A DNA stretch of 64,000 nt from Gnetum montanum (taxonomy: Eukaryota > Streptophyta > Gnetopsida > Gnetales > Gnetaceae). The notes beneath the pieces are model-generated. The model had not been told where the DNA came from. It saw nothing but the letters and a program-made list of their open reading frames with translations, and searched no databases. Positions 24,835-36,189 of this stretch are shown piece after piece. The stretch is from positions 92,832-156,831 of the forward strand of contig MNCI01018250.1 of the NCBI GenBank assembly GCA_015680685.1, read 5' to 3'. A program made the position numbers and the translations under genes. Numbering within the stretch: position 1 is the stretch's first letter; every line of letters begins with the position of its first letter.

Positions 24835-27606
24835 ACAATGAGGATCCTCTCAAGGTGCATCCAAATGACCAAGGAGAAGCAGAGGTCAAGCGTCTCTCAA
24901 GGAATGTATGGAACAAGAGGCACAATCATTCAGTATCCATCAGGAACCTCCTATTACTATGCAATTGGGACATGCTGAAGGTGGAGTTGATGGAGCACCT
25001 GAACAGGGACAACATCACATGTTGTCCCCGAAGTGTGTTCAGGAAATTCATGAAAGGTCCATGTCAGCAGCTATGATAGTGGAACTTAACTTTGTAATTT
25101 TCATAGAGTTTTCTCCTGAAGCAGTCAGGGACCAACTTAAAGGGTCCCCACTATAGTCTATTCTCTCTAAAAGTGGTGATTGGTACCTGGGAGAGATGTA
25201 CCAATTTTGGTACAATAAAGAAGAAGGTACCACCATTGATGTTGGTGGTGTTTTTGTGGATTTCTCTACCAAAGCCATTTCGAAAGTGTTGAATCTTCTA
25301 AATATAGGGCCAAAAGTTGCTCACTTGTCCACTCACTTCAATGCTGATGCATGAAAGATATGGTTGAAAAGGGCATACAACAAAGAGGAAAAAGCATATG
25401 GAGAGTTGACACTTGAAGAGAGAATCTACTTCAAGATCAGCACATATCACATCTTTCCCACAAAAGGATTGAATAGAATCTCCACACATGCGGCTTAGGG
25501 GAGTGCTATATGAATGGGCAAGGTTAATGCCAACCTACCCCATCTATATCTTATGGAGATTTTGAGGTGGTTTGAAGAATGTAAGATGGGGAAGTTCATG
25601 TTGCCCTTCTCCTGTCTCATCAAGAAGCTATGCCGATGTGTTGAAATTCTGGGGTACACCAATGATGTCCCTAGAAAGGCCCAAAATGCTTCATTTGCTG
25701 AATTGCTAAAGCCACCAAATCCAAGAAAAAGTGCTGGTAAGACATTGGAGCCTAAACAAGAATAGATGGCGGGGCTCACTACACCTCAAGCTACAGGGCC
25801 TAGCAAACTTCCAAGCATAAGGCCCAGTCAACAACAAGAAGTGGGGCCCAGCATAGGCTAGCAAGACCAATTGCCACTGCCACCATACGACTATCAACCA
25901 TCGATGAGCCATCTCAGGGCCATCGCTGAAATGGTCAGTTGGAGAAGCCATGATGAGACCAATCTCTTCAAGGTCATAGATGATGTCGTATGACCCACGA
26001 TCTTAATTGATCGTGCATGGGGTAAGGTATCAATTCAAATAGGATGAGGGGAATCACATTGGTCACAAAATATCTTAGGGAATGTTGTATCTTTTTAGGT
26101 GTAATTAGAAACTGGTGAAGGTGCCATAGTAGTGGTCATGTAGCACCAAGATGTAGCAAGAGCTGCAAAAGTCATCATAGACCACATAAAAGAATCATTC
26201 AATGTCCTTGTTATGCAATTGACAGACTTTATAGGAGCACACGACGCTCAAACTTTGGCCAGTCCCTCAATGACTCCTACAAACCATGAAGATGTTCTAG
26301 ATCAGTTGCTGTAGACAAGACAAGTGATGATGTCCCTATTTGACATCCCTCAAGATGTCGTAGCAACTCAATCAAACCTCATCTCCACAAAAGGGAAGCT
26401 AGTCATGGTAGAGGTCAGGGCCAAGCATGCAAAGATAGAGTTAGAAAGACTCTAAGAAAAGATCATCACCCTACAAGCTGCATAGTGGGATTCATCCCAA
26501 TTCATCCCTGCAGACTAGCTAGAGTCCTTCTGGACAGAGCAACTGAACAAATTGCTGGTAGAAAATAAAAAAATGGTAGAGAAAAAAGAGCAAGCAGATT
26601 AGGATACTTCCAAGGCACAAGCCCAAACATATGCACATGCCAAAGCACTTAAGGCCTTACAAGAGGAGAATAAACAATTTGCTACTGACAATCTCCAGTT
26701 GACCACCATAGAAAAATAAAGGAATGTTCTCAAAGAGAATTTTCAGTAGTTACAAGAACAATTAGTTAAGGTCAACCAAGACATGAATTGCTTAGCTAGA
26801 GAAAATAGAACCCTCTCAATGGAGGAGGTACGTGCGATCCGCTAGAAGATGGCAATTGAAATAAGTGCATGGCAAAATGAGGCCAAGCGACATGAAAAGC
26901 TTAAAGAGTACTTCAAGGATTAGGTGGGGATGTATAAAAAGGTAATAGAAAATGAAATCCATATGGCCAAGGCCCATATCAACACTCTTAGTGCTCAAAA
27001 CATTGCTTGGTGGGCCATATTGGATACCTATGCATTCATCCACCAAGCGGAACTCAAAAGCCAGGACCTATAGATACAAGATCTTATGGAGTACATGGAG
27101 TTGGAAAACCTGCGATATGCCAACTTAGCCATGTTAATAGTAGGATTCCTGAGAACAAAGTTAGAGAAGCAAGTAGCAACCACCTACGCCAATTATGAAA
27201 TAGAATTTGTTGAGCACAAGAGGACGTTGCAAAAATTAGAAGTCACAAATTTTGAGTTAGAGGTGGTCAAAACTAGCTACCAGGGACAAAAGGATGGCAT
27301 GACAGATTTGGCTTGATGGCTCACGAATTACCAGGAATACAAGGATAAAGCTAGAGCCTATGAAGAGTTACAATGACTATTTGTGGCTTGGTATGTCAAG
27401 GCCAACCTGATGTTCCCGCAACTACCATGTCCATGGGAGGTGTCGACTTCATCAAACATTAAAGCATTAGCATGGATGGCACAGGATCCCTAAACCAAAG
27501 AGGAAAAGCTCCAGGCACTCCTTTAGAGCCATCAATTTCCAAAGCCTAGAGCACAAGATAAGGGGAAGAGGCCCATGGAGGAACCACTACCACCAGGAAC
27601 CACATG
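24835..27606 (+). pseudogene. Second ORF: plant transposon domain plus coiled coil
   Basis: About 920 codons with scattered stops, ending PPGTT and TGA at 27,604. The first third has VIFIEFSPEAVRDQL (about 25,100), WYLGEMYQFWYNKEEG (about 25,175) and VGGVFVDFSTKAISKVL (about 25,240). The last matches the VRGxxVDFSPEAINRLLGL signature of the putative plant transposon protein domain found in many plant gypsy elements. A Pro/Gln-rich linker lies at 25,700-25,980. The rest, to about 27,500, is heptad-rich and highly charged (for example LKALQEENKQFATDN), so a long coiled coil is expected. No enzyme motif is visible. It is probably a structural or assembly protein, but its role is unknown. Confidence 0.65.
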
Positions 27607-27775
27607 AGTTCCAATAAATTTTGTAATTCTATGCATGTGTCCCAATTTTTTTGTATTCAACTCTCCACTATGGCATGAATAAATTTTTAGTTAGACAATA
27701 ATCCCATACCTATCCACTATGTAATCAATGGAACTTGTTCTCATTTTGTTTGACTTGAGGATGAGTTTTCATTCA

Positions 27776-27787
27776 GTCATGGGGGTA
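27776..27787 (+). promoter_or_regulatory. Polypurine tract, family A
   Basis: TCATGGGGGTA directly precedes the 3' LTR. A G-rich GGGGGTA tract before TG is typical for plant gypsy elements. Confidence 0.8.
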
Positions 27788-28631
27788 TGATGAACCATGA
27801 GTTGTCAAGCTCTGATATCAGATCTGCAATATTGTGGCCTAGATAACGATATCAAATATATGATATCGTGGTTCCTGTGTAAGCTTATAAATACACCTTT
27901 GGGTGCATAGGAAGGGGAGTGAAGTAAGGATAGAAGTAGAGTCTTTTTGTTATTTTTAGTTCATTTCAATTCTTTCCCTAGTACATGCCTATAATGTGAT
28001 GATTGTAATTGTACGGAACCTTTATTCAAGTGTGACGTACTTGGACACATGCATGACCAGCAATAAAGATCGAGATTACTTCATCATTGCAGCATTCACT
28101 TAGTTTTAATTGCTTAATTGTTATTGTTATTTATTATTTTCTTAATTAATATTTCTTTACCTTCATTAACTATCCTTGTTATTAAACGTGGAATGAGTAC
28201 AACTTAATCATGAGCATTTTAAGTGTGACTATTTGGTATCCCAATAGCGTATCTAGGAGTGCTTAAGTAACATGTGCTTGGTAATCCCAGAAGTAGTACA
28301 CGAGGTCCAAGATGTGTACGGATGATTAAGGACAAATGCTCATCGCACTTAGGCTAGCTTAGATTTTGCTTCTCATTCCCTATTAGCTTAAAAAAAAGTT
28401 ATTTTCCATTGGCTCTAGGAGTAGCACTAGCTTAGGACCACATCATACAACTCACTCTGGACTAAACCATACGTGACAAAGCAAATACTAGTCTAGGTGG
28501 GAAGACAACGAACTACAACCAACATGTAACTATCTAGATACCACAACTAGCCCGTCTACGGAGTTTGACTGAATGGTGTGTGAACACTTGTATTCGTAGG
28601 GTTGAGTGTAGGGGTACCTCGCCACTCATCA
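27788..28631 (+). repeat. Family A 3' LTR
   Basis: 844 bp. It has GATATC at 27,814, 27,848 and 27,862 and then TATAAATA at 27,886-27,893. It ends ACTCATCA and is followed by the ATCTA target duplication. Confidence 0.92.
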
Positions 28632-28636
28632 ATCTA

Positions 28637-29296
28637 TAATTATTCTAAACTATTATGTTGGCTACAGTTCTTATGATGTGCTTATTGTCATTATTTTCGG
28701 TTTATTTAATTAAGTGCTTTTGAATAAGGGCAAGGTGTGATCCTTTTCCTACATCAAAGGGAAGATTTTTCAAGATTTATTACAAGGATGAAAACTTGAA
28801 AAGACATCCCAAAATTGTTGGATCTTTCTTTTTATTGTTTTGGAGTTTCTCCTCTACTTCTTTACTGTTGTACTTTGAATTTTTATTTTTTAAATATATT
28901 ATATTTTGGGGTCCAACACCCATTATTTGGGGTTTACAAACATCAATGGATAGACTAAAAAGGGCCCTCTTAACTAACTCACATGAAAGAGTTGCAAAAT
29001 GCAGAGTCATGAGAACCATCAAATAGGATTGCAAGGTAGCAAAGTTGAATATGAAGCATATTCTCCTTTAACTATGCATTTATCATCAATAATAACAATT
29101 TTGTATTTATTGTCAACAATAATAAGTTTATTTATTTGTGTCATGATAATGATAGATCTCATTATACTCAAAAATTGTATAAGTGTAAACTTATTATGAC
29201 AATTTTCTCTCAAAACAAGATATGTTCCATTCATTTTAAACATTGACATTTTTTCAATTTTGACTATAATGTCAAATTTCACATTGCAAAGAATTC
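28637..29296. other. No recognised gene
   Basis: AT-rich sequence between two insertions. Only short chance ORFs on both strands. It is the old target DNA for the family A element and the solo LTR. Confidence 0.4.
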
Positions 29297-29777
29297 ATTA
29301 ATGATAAGAAGCCTACCTGAATAGACTCCAAAAAGGACCCATTCCACAGGCTTTCTAAGCAAAATTCAACTTAGAAGCAAGAACAAGACAATGAATTGGA
29401 GAAAATTCCCCTTTTTATAAGAAAACTCTCAATATGCAAAGAATTACATAAAATATGAGGAGCCAAGCTCAACTCAAACCTTTCCTAAGGATCTTAGGGG
29501 CCATACATGTCCCTATCAATCCTCAGTTACTCACAATGAAGCTAAAGCTCAAGATAAGACACTTGTAAGAGATTCTCTTAGCCTCTCTCAAGTACTCTCC
29601 ATTGCCTCTCACATAATTCTTCTTGCACAAGCTCTCAAGAGACTTCTCAAATCTCTCACTCTTATTCCTTCTCTCTTACCCAAACTCAAGCCTTAGACTC
29701 TTATTTATAGCTTCTTAGTGTGACCTTTCATCTTCCCTCCAATCTGCCATTCAATTTGATGTTCATTAAAATCCACA

Positions 29778-29936
29778 TTAGACATCTAAAGGAAATAGTA
29801 GACATCTATCCCAAGTTTAGAGATGCCAAAGTAGATGCCTATAAATCATGTTAGACATCTTGGCTTAGACGTCTTGAGAGTGTGTAGAGGTCTAATATGT
29901 AGATTAGATGTCTAACTATTAGGGTAGACGTCTATC
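29778..29936 (-). promoter_or_regulatory. AGACRTCT palindrome array in U3 of solo LTR
   Basis: About eight copies of a TAGACATCTA / TAGACGTCTA palindrome, some degenerate, within 160 bases. In LTR orientation they lie about 70-235 bases upstream of the TATA box. The core GACGTC is the kind of palindrome that bZIP factors bind, so an enhancer role is plausible. Confidence 0.55.
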
Positions 29937-29974
29937 CTACTTTGAGCAAAATTAAAGATACTTGTTTGAAGTCT

Positions 29975-30054
29975 GAAACCTTTGGACACCTCCAAACAAG
30001 TCCCCATAGCCCCTGAAACCTTTGGACACCTCCAAACAAGTCCCCATAGCCCCT
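29975..30054. repeat. Exact 2 x 40-bp tandem duplication
   Basis: The unit beginning GAAACCTTTGGACACC occurs at 29,975-30,014 and again at 30,015-30,054 without a difference. It lies inside the solo LTR and must be younger than the LTR insertion, or was part of the family. Confidence 0.95.
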
Positions 30055-30209
30055 AGAACCTCCTAAACGCATCAAAATAAGTCCAAAACACTCCCAAACA
30101 TGGCAAAACACCTTGGAATCATCATCAAAAGGTCAACACAAGAAAACACACACAAATCCAATATACATTGAAGATTACACAAGGGCTGGGTGATGTCCTT
30201 ATCAATTAA

Positions 30210-32655
30210 CAAGTCATTTTATATCCAAAAAGCATGTTTTGTATCTTGGCTTTAATTTGTTTTTATATTCATAGTTGATTTTGTATAAAAATTTTATAAA
30301 ACTTCATGCCCCATCTTTTACTACATTATAGTATTTATTATATTAGACACTTATTCATACTTGCTTTGTTAAACCCATGCACCTTTATTTGTAAACATGC
30401 ACTGCCATTTACCAGTTTTAAACATGGAAAAGATTAAGAGAAATTAATTGGCAGAATAATTAAGCATTAGACATGGCATACACAGGATAAAATAGGAAAA
30501 TAAGACGAATCGGAAATTAAGGAAGAAAAACGAAAGAGTGGATGAGATGTCGGAATGGAATTATGGGAAGATGGCATGGACATAGTGAGTACTACCAGGA
30601 AGAATTTAAGATGGATCAGCACCACTCAATGCGGATTGTGTTCCCTATTATACACTGTTACCAAGTTCTTTAAGTCGCACTTGTTTTGCCAATATAATGC
30701 AGTGCCATTTGTGCAATATTCAAATTTTCACGAGGGTCCTGCCAGTATTCATTTGCAAATGTTTATTAGGTTTTTGTTTGAACATTTTTAAATTTTGGTA
30801 TGCCCAGGTTGAATTGGTACTTGCGCTTCTTCTTGCTTGTTATGTTTGAAAATTGACATTTGAAATGACTGCAATTTTTTATTATTGTCGCACCAAATTT
30901 CAAGGTGCTATTTTTAGGGCGGGATAATTCTACAGCCATGTGTGCAATTTTTAAATTTTATGCCATGTCCTATTGGATTGTTTTAACACGTATTTGTTGC
31001 CCTATTGCATCTGGCCAACTTTAAAATTTTTCGCTCGATTACGCTCACAACTTTGGTCTATCCTGTTCTGCGGTTTTGGTTTCATATTTTTTTTTTTTTT
31101 TTCATTTTGGGTTTAAACTCGATGTATAATTCATAGGTACTGTAATTTGTGGAATGGTGGGTTTTGAAATGGGAAAGAAAATGGTATACGGTTCACCTGA
31201 ATGTAATGGGCGAATGGATGAATGGAGGCATATCTGGAAACCGCCGCTCAAAAGTTTTCCCCTTGGACTTATATTGATACCTACACATCTCTTGGTTTCT
31301 GTTTGGTATCCCTGTAGATCATTTTTTTTAATCCCTCTTTTTCAAGTTGTACTTAATTGTGATCTAACTGAATAGAAAAGGGGGTTGGAATTGAAGTTTA
31401 TTTTGTTTGAATGTTAATTTTTAATTTTATTTTGGTTGTTCGATTATCTTGTCCTCAGCATGCTTGAATGTTACTGTTGTTGCTACAGTTTGTTTGGCGG
31501 ACTGTACCGATTCAAATTTCTTAGTTCAAAGTCTAACGATATATGTGAATGTGCCGAGCACTTTTGTTGAAGATAATTCTTAATTATCTTTGTTGAGCTG
31601 CATTCTAGGTGAGGCTGTATCTTGAAGTAATGGCACTGCAAATGTATTAATAGTTTTCCATCCTCATCCCATCCCATCTTAGCTCTATGAAAAATGGATA
31701 TTAGATCCTTTAAAATCGTGGTGGTTGTCATTTTCTTTTTTTCTTATTTTTTGGCGAGGAGGCCAATTACCACCTCATTCAAGAGTCATGGTAAAATAAT
31801 TTTATTGTGGTAATGGTGAGGGGGAGTTCTTTTGGTCATGTTTTTCTTATTATTGGACTTTGCCATGCTAAATAAATAATTATCATCATAAGGCTAGGAT
31901 AAGAGATGAATTTTGTCACAAGAATTATTATTTGCAAGAACTCCTTTGTAATTTGGATTTTGCTTTTGGAAAATCATTTTTCAATGAATCAAGTTAAGAC
32001 TAATTCTCTTAGCCAAATAATAGATATATATATGTTGATATCAACACTCCCATTCTAGGCATGGAGCCATTCATAAATTGGTTTAATCACATTAAATCAA
32101 GCATAATACATTTATAGAAAGATGAGTTTGTGTTCTTCATTACTCATATCCATAACATATTTGTTTTAAGTTGATAAAATAGAATAAAAGAATGTAATAT
32201 CAACTTTGTTTATAAAGGTTATCTAAAATCATAAACTAAGATTTCTAATGAAAAATAGATTGCTACTATTTTGAAAAGTCTTCAGAAACAATGTGCTAAA
32301 GACTTGGATGGAAATCACATCATTATTGGTGGACATCACTATGTCAACTTTGGAGAATCAGGAAATCACAGATCACACAAGAACACATGGAAGGAATAAA
32401 ATAGATATATAAAAAAATCAAAAATAATGAAAACAATGGTATTGCAATTGTAGAATGCATGCAGGGGGCAACTTAGCAATTGCATTTGCATGGTTTGTTT
32501 CTTCTAGGGATATTCTTCGCCACATTCTAGGGTTGATTAGTTGCAGCTGCGAACGAAATTGTGTTGAATTGTTCACACTCTTGTTGCTGTGAAAAACTTG
32601 AACCAGAGGTGCATGTTTTGTTGCTGGGCAGCCACATGGTGGCAATTGAAGAATC
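30210..32655. other. Low-repeat region, no gene proven
   Basis: This stretch lacks the obvious repeat features of its neighbours. At 30,547 an ATG opens a short frame (MSEWNYGKMAWT) that meets GTGAGTAC, a good splice-donor-like sequence. A second open stretch at 31,154-31,290 (KKMVYGSPECNGRMDEW) follows a pyrimidine-rich tract and AG at about 31,085-31,137. These could be remnants of a host gene, but I recognise no family and the frame is not supported across the gap. The part after 31,800 is AT-rich and featureless. Confidence 0.25.
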
Positions 32656-34193
32656 CAATTCCTTAATCTATACTAGTGTTATGTTTTCTAGTTTCCAGTT
32701 TTGTTTTTGCAGCAGTAACAAGAATGCACATTAAAGATTTATGGTAGTAATGGAGCTGCAACTTGGATGTTGGCGTTGCAATGTGGATGTGCCACTCCAT
32801 CAACCATGTTCTTTGACTGTGGAACTGCAGCTATTTTCTGCACGTTACCTTGATGAAGATTATCATTTTTCTATAATGGACGTTACGTGGGTTATGAACT
32901 GTGGTTGCTAGCCATTTCCTACATTAATGGTAGGTCGTTTGGCATTGGAGTCATGTTTCCTTGTTGTAGCTGTTTTCTGCACGTAACAGGCTCATGTAGC
33001 CATCATGTGTGCCCATGTTGCAATAACTGCCATTTTCTATGCTTGGGCATGTTGCAATCGAAAACGTCGATGGTTAGAGCACTGAGGTCCATGGGCATAT
33101 AGCCTAGCCTTGAATTCATGCGAAGGCCTACTAGAGGCATAAACGAGGTTCCCTAAATAGTCTGACTAATCGAAAAAGACTTATCGGATGCAACAGGTGT
33201 GTAGTGTTGTTAGCTACAATGTTGATGCAAGATGGTGTTAATTGTGCAAGCGGTGTTTGCAGTGTTAACAGTGTTTATAGTGTCAACGATGTCAAGTGTA
33301 GTCATAGGTGTCCAAGGAGGGATGAGCATAGTCAAAAGTTTTAGTGAAGTGGACGATGTCAATGCATGTAGACCATGGCCCAAGCATAGTTTTAGGTGTA
33401 GCTATGTAATAAAATAGTGAAAAATGCAAGTGTAGAAAATGCAAAGAAAGAGAGAGAGAAGCAAAACATTTCCCCAAATGAGGTTGAGCATAGTTAACAC
33501 CAAAAGGGGTTAGGAGGAAAACAAGCGTAGTGGACAACATAGTCATAGTCTTTGAGGTGTTTGGCCATGAAGACTGGCATTCCACTGAGGTGTCTACGTT
33601 TTCTGAGTTGGCTACCATGGTGTACCATTAGATACAATGTTTTGTTGGGCTATGGGGGTCTAAAGTGGTTTGCAACTTCACCTCTTCTTAGTTTGCTGAA
33701 ATGCCTTTGGTTTTCTCCCAAGTGCTCCTTTGATTTGCCAACTCTTTGACTTGCCAACCCTAAAAAATTTGAGGGAGCAGGTATTTATAGGTTTAGGGTT
33801 AGCAAAAAATGCAAAATGACTACCACATGGTGGAGAGGATGATTGGGACTATGCTTAGTGTAGTTACTATTTATGTGATGTACTAATGGGCTGCTAGTGT
33901 TGTGCTTTGCTATGCTTTGTTAAACTCTACGAGATTGTGAGACTATGATTATGCTGCCAATTGCATGTGTGTACTAAGAAAATTGCAGGGTACCTAAAAA
34001 ATGCAAGCCAAAGACTATGCTTTGTGGGACTACACTTTCGCATGGGGCCAAGCGTAGTTACAATTTTGGGGCAAAAGGAGATACCAGAAAAAAGCATTTT
34101 TTTTACTACACTTACCAAAGGTGAGTTGACTGCATTTTGGAGTTGAGCCAAGCATCATTGCTATGTTGTGAAGGTTGCTAGAGACTATTTTGG
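32656..34193. other. No recognised gene; GCATAGT/GTAGT-rich
   Basis: No ORF I can assign. Motifs of the type GCATAGTC/GTGTAGT recur through 33,300-34,160 and lead into the clear 96-bp tandem repeat. By position it may be part of the downstream region or LTR of the minus-strand gypsy element at 36-39.6 kb. Confidence 0.35.
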
Positions 34194-34665
34194 CTGACTA
34201 CACTCTCCATGGGGGGCTGACTATGCTCCCCACTAGCGGTAAGCATAGTTCTGGGACTTAGAAAAAATTTGCAAAAACTTACTTCCTGCTAACTATGTTC
34301 TCCACAAGAGGTCAACTACGCTCTCATCTGGGGGAAAGCATAGTGTTGACACTTAGAAAAAATTTGCAAAAAATGGCCTTCATGCTGACTACACTCTCCA
34401 CGAGAGGCTGACTATGCTTCCATCTGAGGAAGAGTGTAGTCTTAGCACTTAGAAGAAATTTGCAAAAACTAACCTTTGTGTTGACTACTCTCTCTACAAG
34501 AGGCTAACTATGCTTTCATTTGGGGTTGAGTGTAGTATCAACACTTAGCCAAAACTATGAAAAAAATGGCCTTGGTGTTGACTACGCTCTTCATGAGAGG
34601 TTGATTATGTTCCCATCTAGGGAAGAGCGTAGTCTCAACACTTAGCTAAAATTTGCAATCAGGAT
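34194..34665. repeat. 5 x ~96-bp tandem repeat with internal inverted repeat
   Basis: Units start at 34,194, 34,289, 34,385, 34,481 and 34,578 (periods 95, 96, 96, 97). Each begins (C/T)TGACTACRCTCT and ends with CACTTAG and a TTTGCAA-like stretch. Within a unit GACTACGCTCT pairs with a downstream AGAGCGTAGTC-like arm, so each unit can fold into a hairpin. A related hairpin pair lies at 41,066-41,100, on the other side of the pol. Confidence 0.88.
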
Positions 34666-35771
34666 GCCATAGTCTAGATTTGGTGGTGTTTCATTGGCCA
34701 CTCTTTGTTGACATCTAGAGGAGTGGCTTGAGAGACAATAAAAAGAATAACAAAGCACCATAATAGACTTGGCACCAACATCACTCTTCATTTTTTGATC
34801 AAATGTTGCTACATCATGCCCAAGAGTGCTATGAATAGTCATATGCTAGATAGTAGGTGAGGATTGGGAGTAAAAGGTGTAGATGATGTGTTGGGGATAA
34901 AAGGGAATGATGCAAGGATATCACAGTTGGTGGTGATCATGGCACTAGAGTGGCTTATCCTTGAAAATGTTAAATTCTCATTGGAGTGCTTGGGAGAGAG
35001 TCAAGGTGTAGGTTCAAGTTTGGGCCAGTTGCAAAACGATTTTCCTATTGGATTGCTCGACGATGTGCTTTTCCCTCCTCCCCCATTTTTTTGGTAGGGT
35101 GAACCTTCTTTGGGATCTTCACATTACTAAATGCCTACTGCAAGGTGCATCCCATCAAGGGGGTTGCATGTCAATAAATGGGATTTGGTTTGTTATTTGC
35201 AAAATCATGTCACATCTATACAATAGGTGTTTTTTGCTTGGGATTACTTATGTTACATCCACCTAGCCTTTGATCGGTTGACCAAGGCTTCCCATAGGAT
35301 GACTTATGTTACGTCCACCTTTTGTTCTACAGTGTGACTTGAAGAGGATGCCATGTGATCACAACACGTGAGCATGAACAAGGTTTGCAATCTTTGCTAC
35401 ATGGAAAATGAAAGGGTATCGGGATATAGGAGTATATGTGAGTAGGCTATAATGGAATAATATGAATATGCACTCTTGAGAGGTGTAACTAGTTTAATCA
35501 TGCACATCGAAGTGATGTGGTGACTTGTTGTTGCAATGAGATGCACCTTTGCACAACCACCTGGGGCTTCATCCTGCAAACATAACTTGGAGAAGACAAA
35601 AAAAACCACACAAGACATAAATGCAAGTAGACTGTAGATGAAAAAATGTAGAAGGCCACATTAATGACACAGGTTGCGTAGATTGCAAGTGCTTTATTCT
35701 GGAACTATAGTGTGCTCACTCGCTTACTTGTAGAAGGATGGAAAAAGTTATTGATGATTGATTGCTAACCT
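34666..35771. other. No recognised gene
   Basis: About 1.1 kb between two tandem repeat blocks, with no ORF I can assign. A short direct repeat (GACTTATGTTACGTCCACC-like) occurs near 35,245 and 35,300. Confidence 0.35.
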
Positions 35772-36155
35772 AATTTAAGGTCTTAGTAGATCATGGCTTT
35801 ACTAGTTTAAGGTCCTAGTAGACCATCGGGCCTAGTTTAAGGTCTTGGTAGATAATGTTATGCTAGTTTATAGTCCTAGCGAACTGCTTTGTGCTAGTTT
35901 AATGTCTTAGTGGACGTTATGTGCCACTTTAAAGTTGTGGTAGACTACTAGTTTATAGTCTTAGTGGACATGTTATGCCAATTTAATGTTGTAATCCAAG
36001 GATGAGCTATGCTAGTTTATAGTTATAGTGGACCTCTATGCCAATTTAATGTCATAGAAAATGAACTGTGCTAGTTTAACGTTGTAGCAGATGACTATGT
36101 TAGTTTAGCATCATAGGGAACGTGTTGTGCTAGTTTAGCATCATAATGAACGGTT
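35772..36155. repeat. ~33-bp minisatellite (GCTAGTTTAAGGTC family)
   Basis: About twelve diverged units of GCTAGTTTAAGGTCNTAGTGGAC, spaced 28-40 bases. It lies right after the end of the minus-strand integrase, in the place of a 3' UTR. The array at 63,455-63,790 is built on the same core (TAGTTTAAGGCCAT), in the same strand. Confidence 0.8.
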
Positions 36156-36189
36156 GCTTAACTTGCTTGATTAATGTGTAGTGTTGCAT

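Larger units (their letters stand above)
19804..28631 (+). mobile_element. Complete LTR element without recognisable pol (family A)
   Basis: An 8.8 kb element with LTRs of 821 and 844 bp that start TGATGAA and end ACTCATCA. The 5 bases outside both ends are ATCTA (19,799-19,803 and 28,632-28,636). A tRNA-Asp-type primer site and a GGGGGTA polypurine tract sit at the proper ends. Inside are a gag-like ORF (20.8-22.8 kb) and a second ORF with a putative plant transposon domain and a long coiled coil (24.8-27.6 kb). I found no protease, RT, RNase H or integrase motif. It is best seen as a large non-autonomous gypsy-type element (LARD-like) that depended on enzymes from a relative. Confidence 0.9.
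29302..30204 (-). mobile_element. Solo LTR with ATTAA target duplication
   Basis: 903 bp starting TGATAAG and ending CTTATCA (perfect 7-bp inverted ends). It is flanked by ATTAA on both sides (29,297-29,301 and 30,205-30,209). No internal region or second LTR is near, so it is a solo LTR left by LTR-LTR recombination. The minus orientation is inferred from the TATAAATAA box (complement of 29,701-29,709), which then has the palindrome array upstream of it. Confidence 0.9.

Noticed and set aside
34194-34665. CRISPR array
   Set aside because: The repeats are contiguous 96-bp units without unique spacers, in a plant retroelement context.
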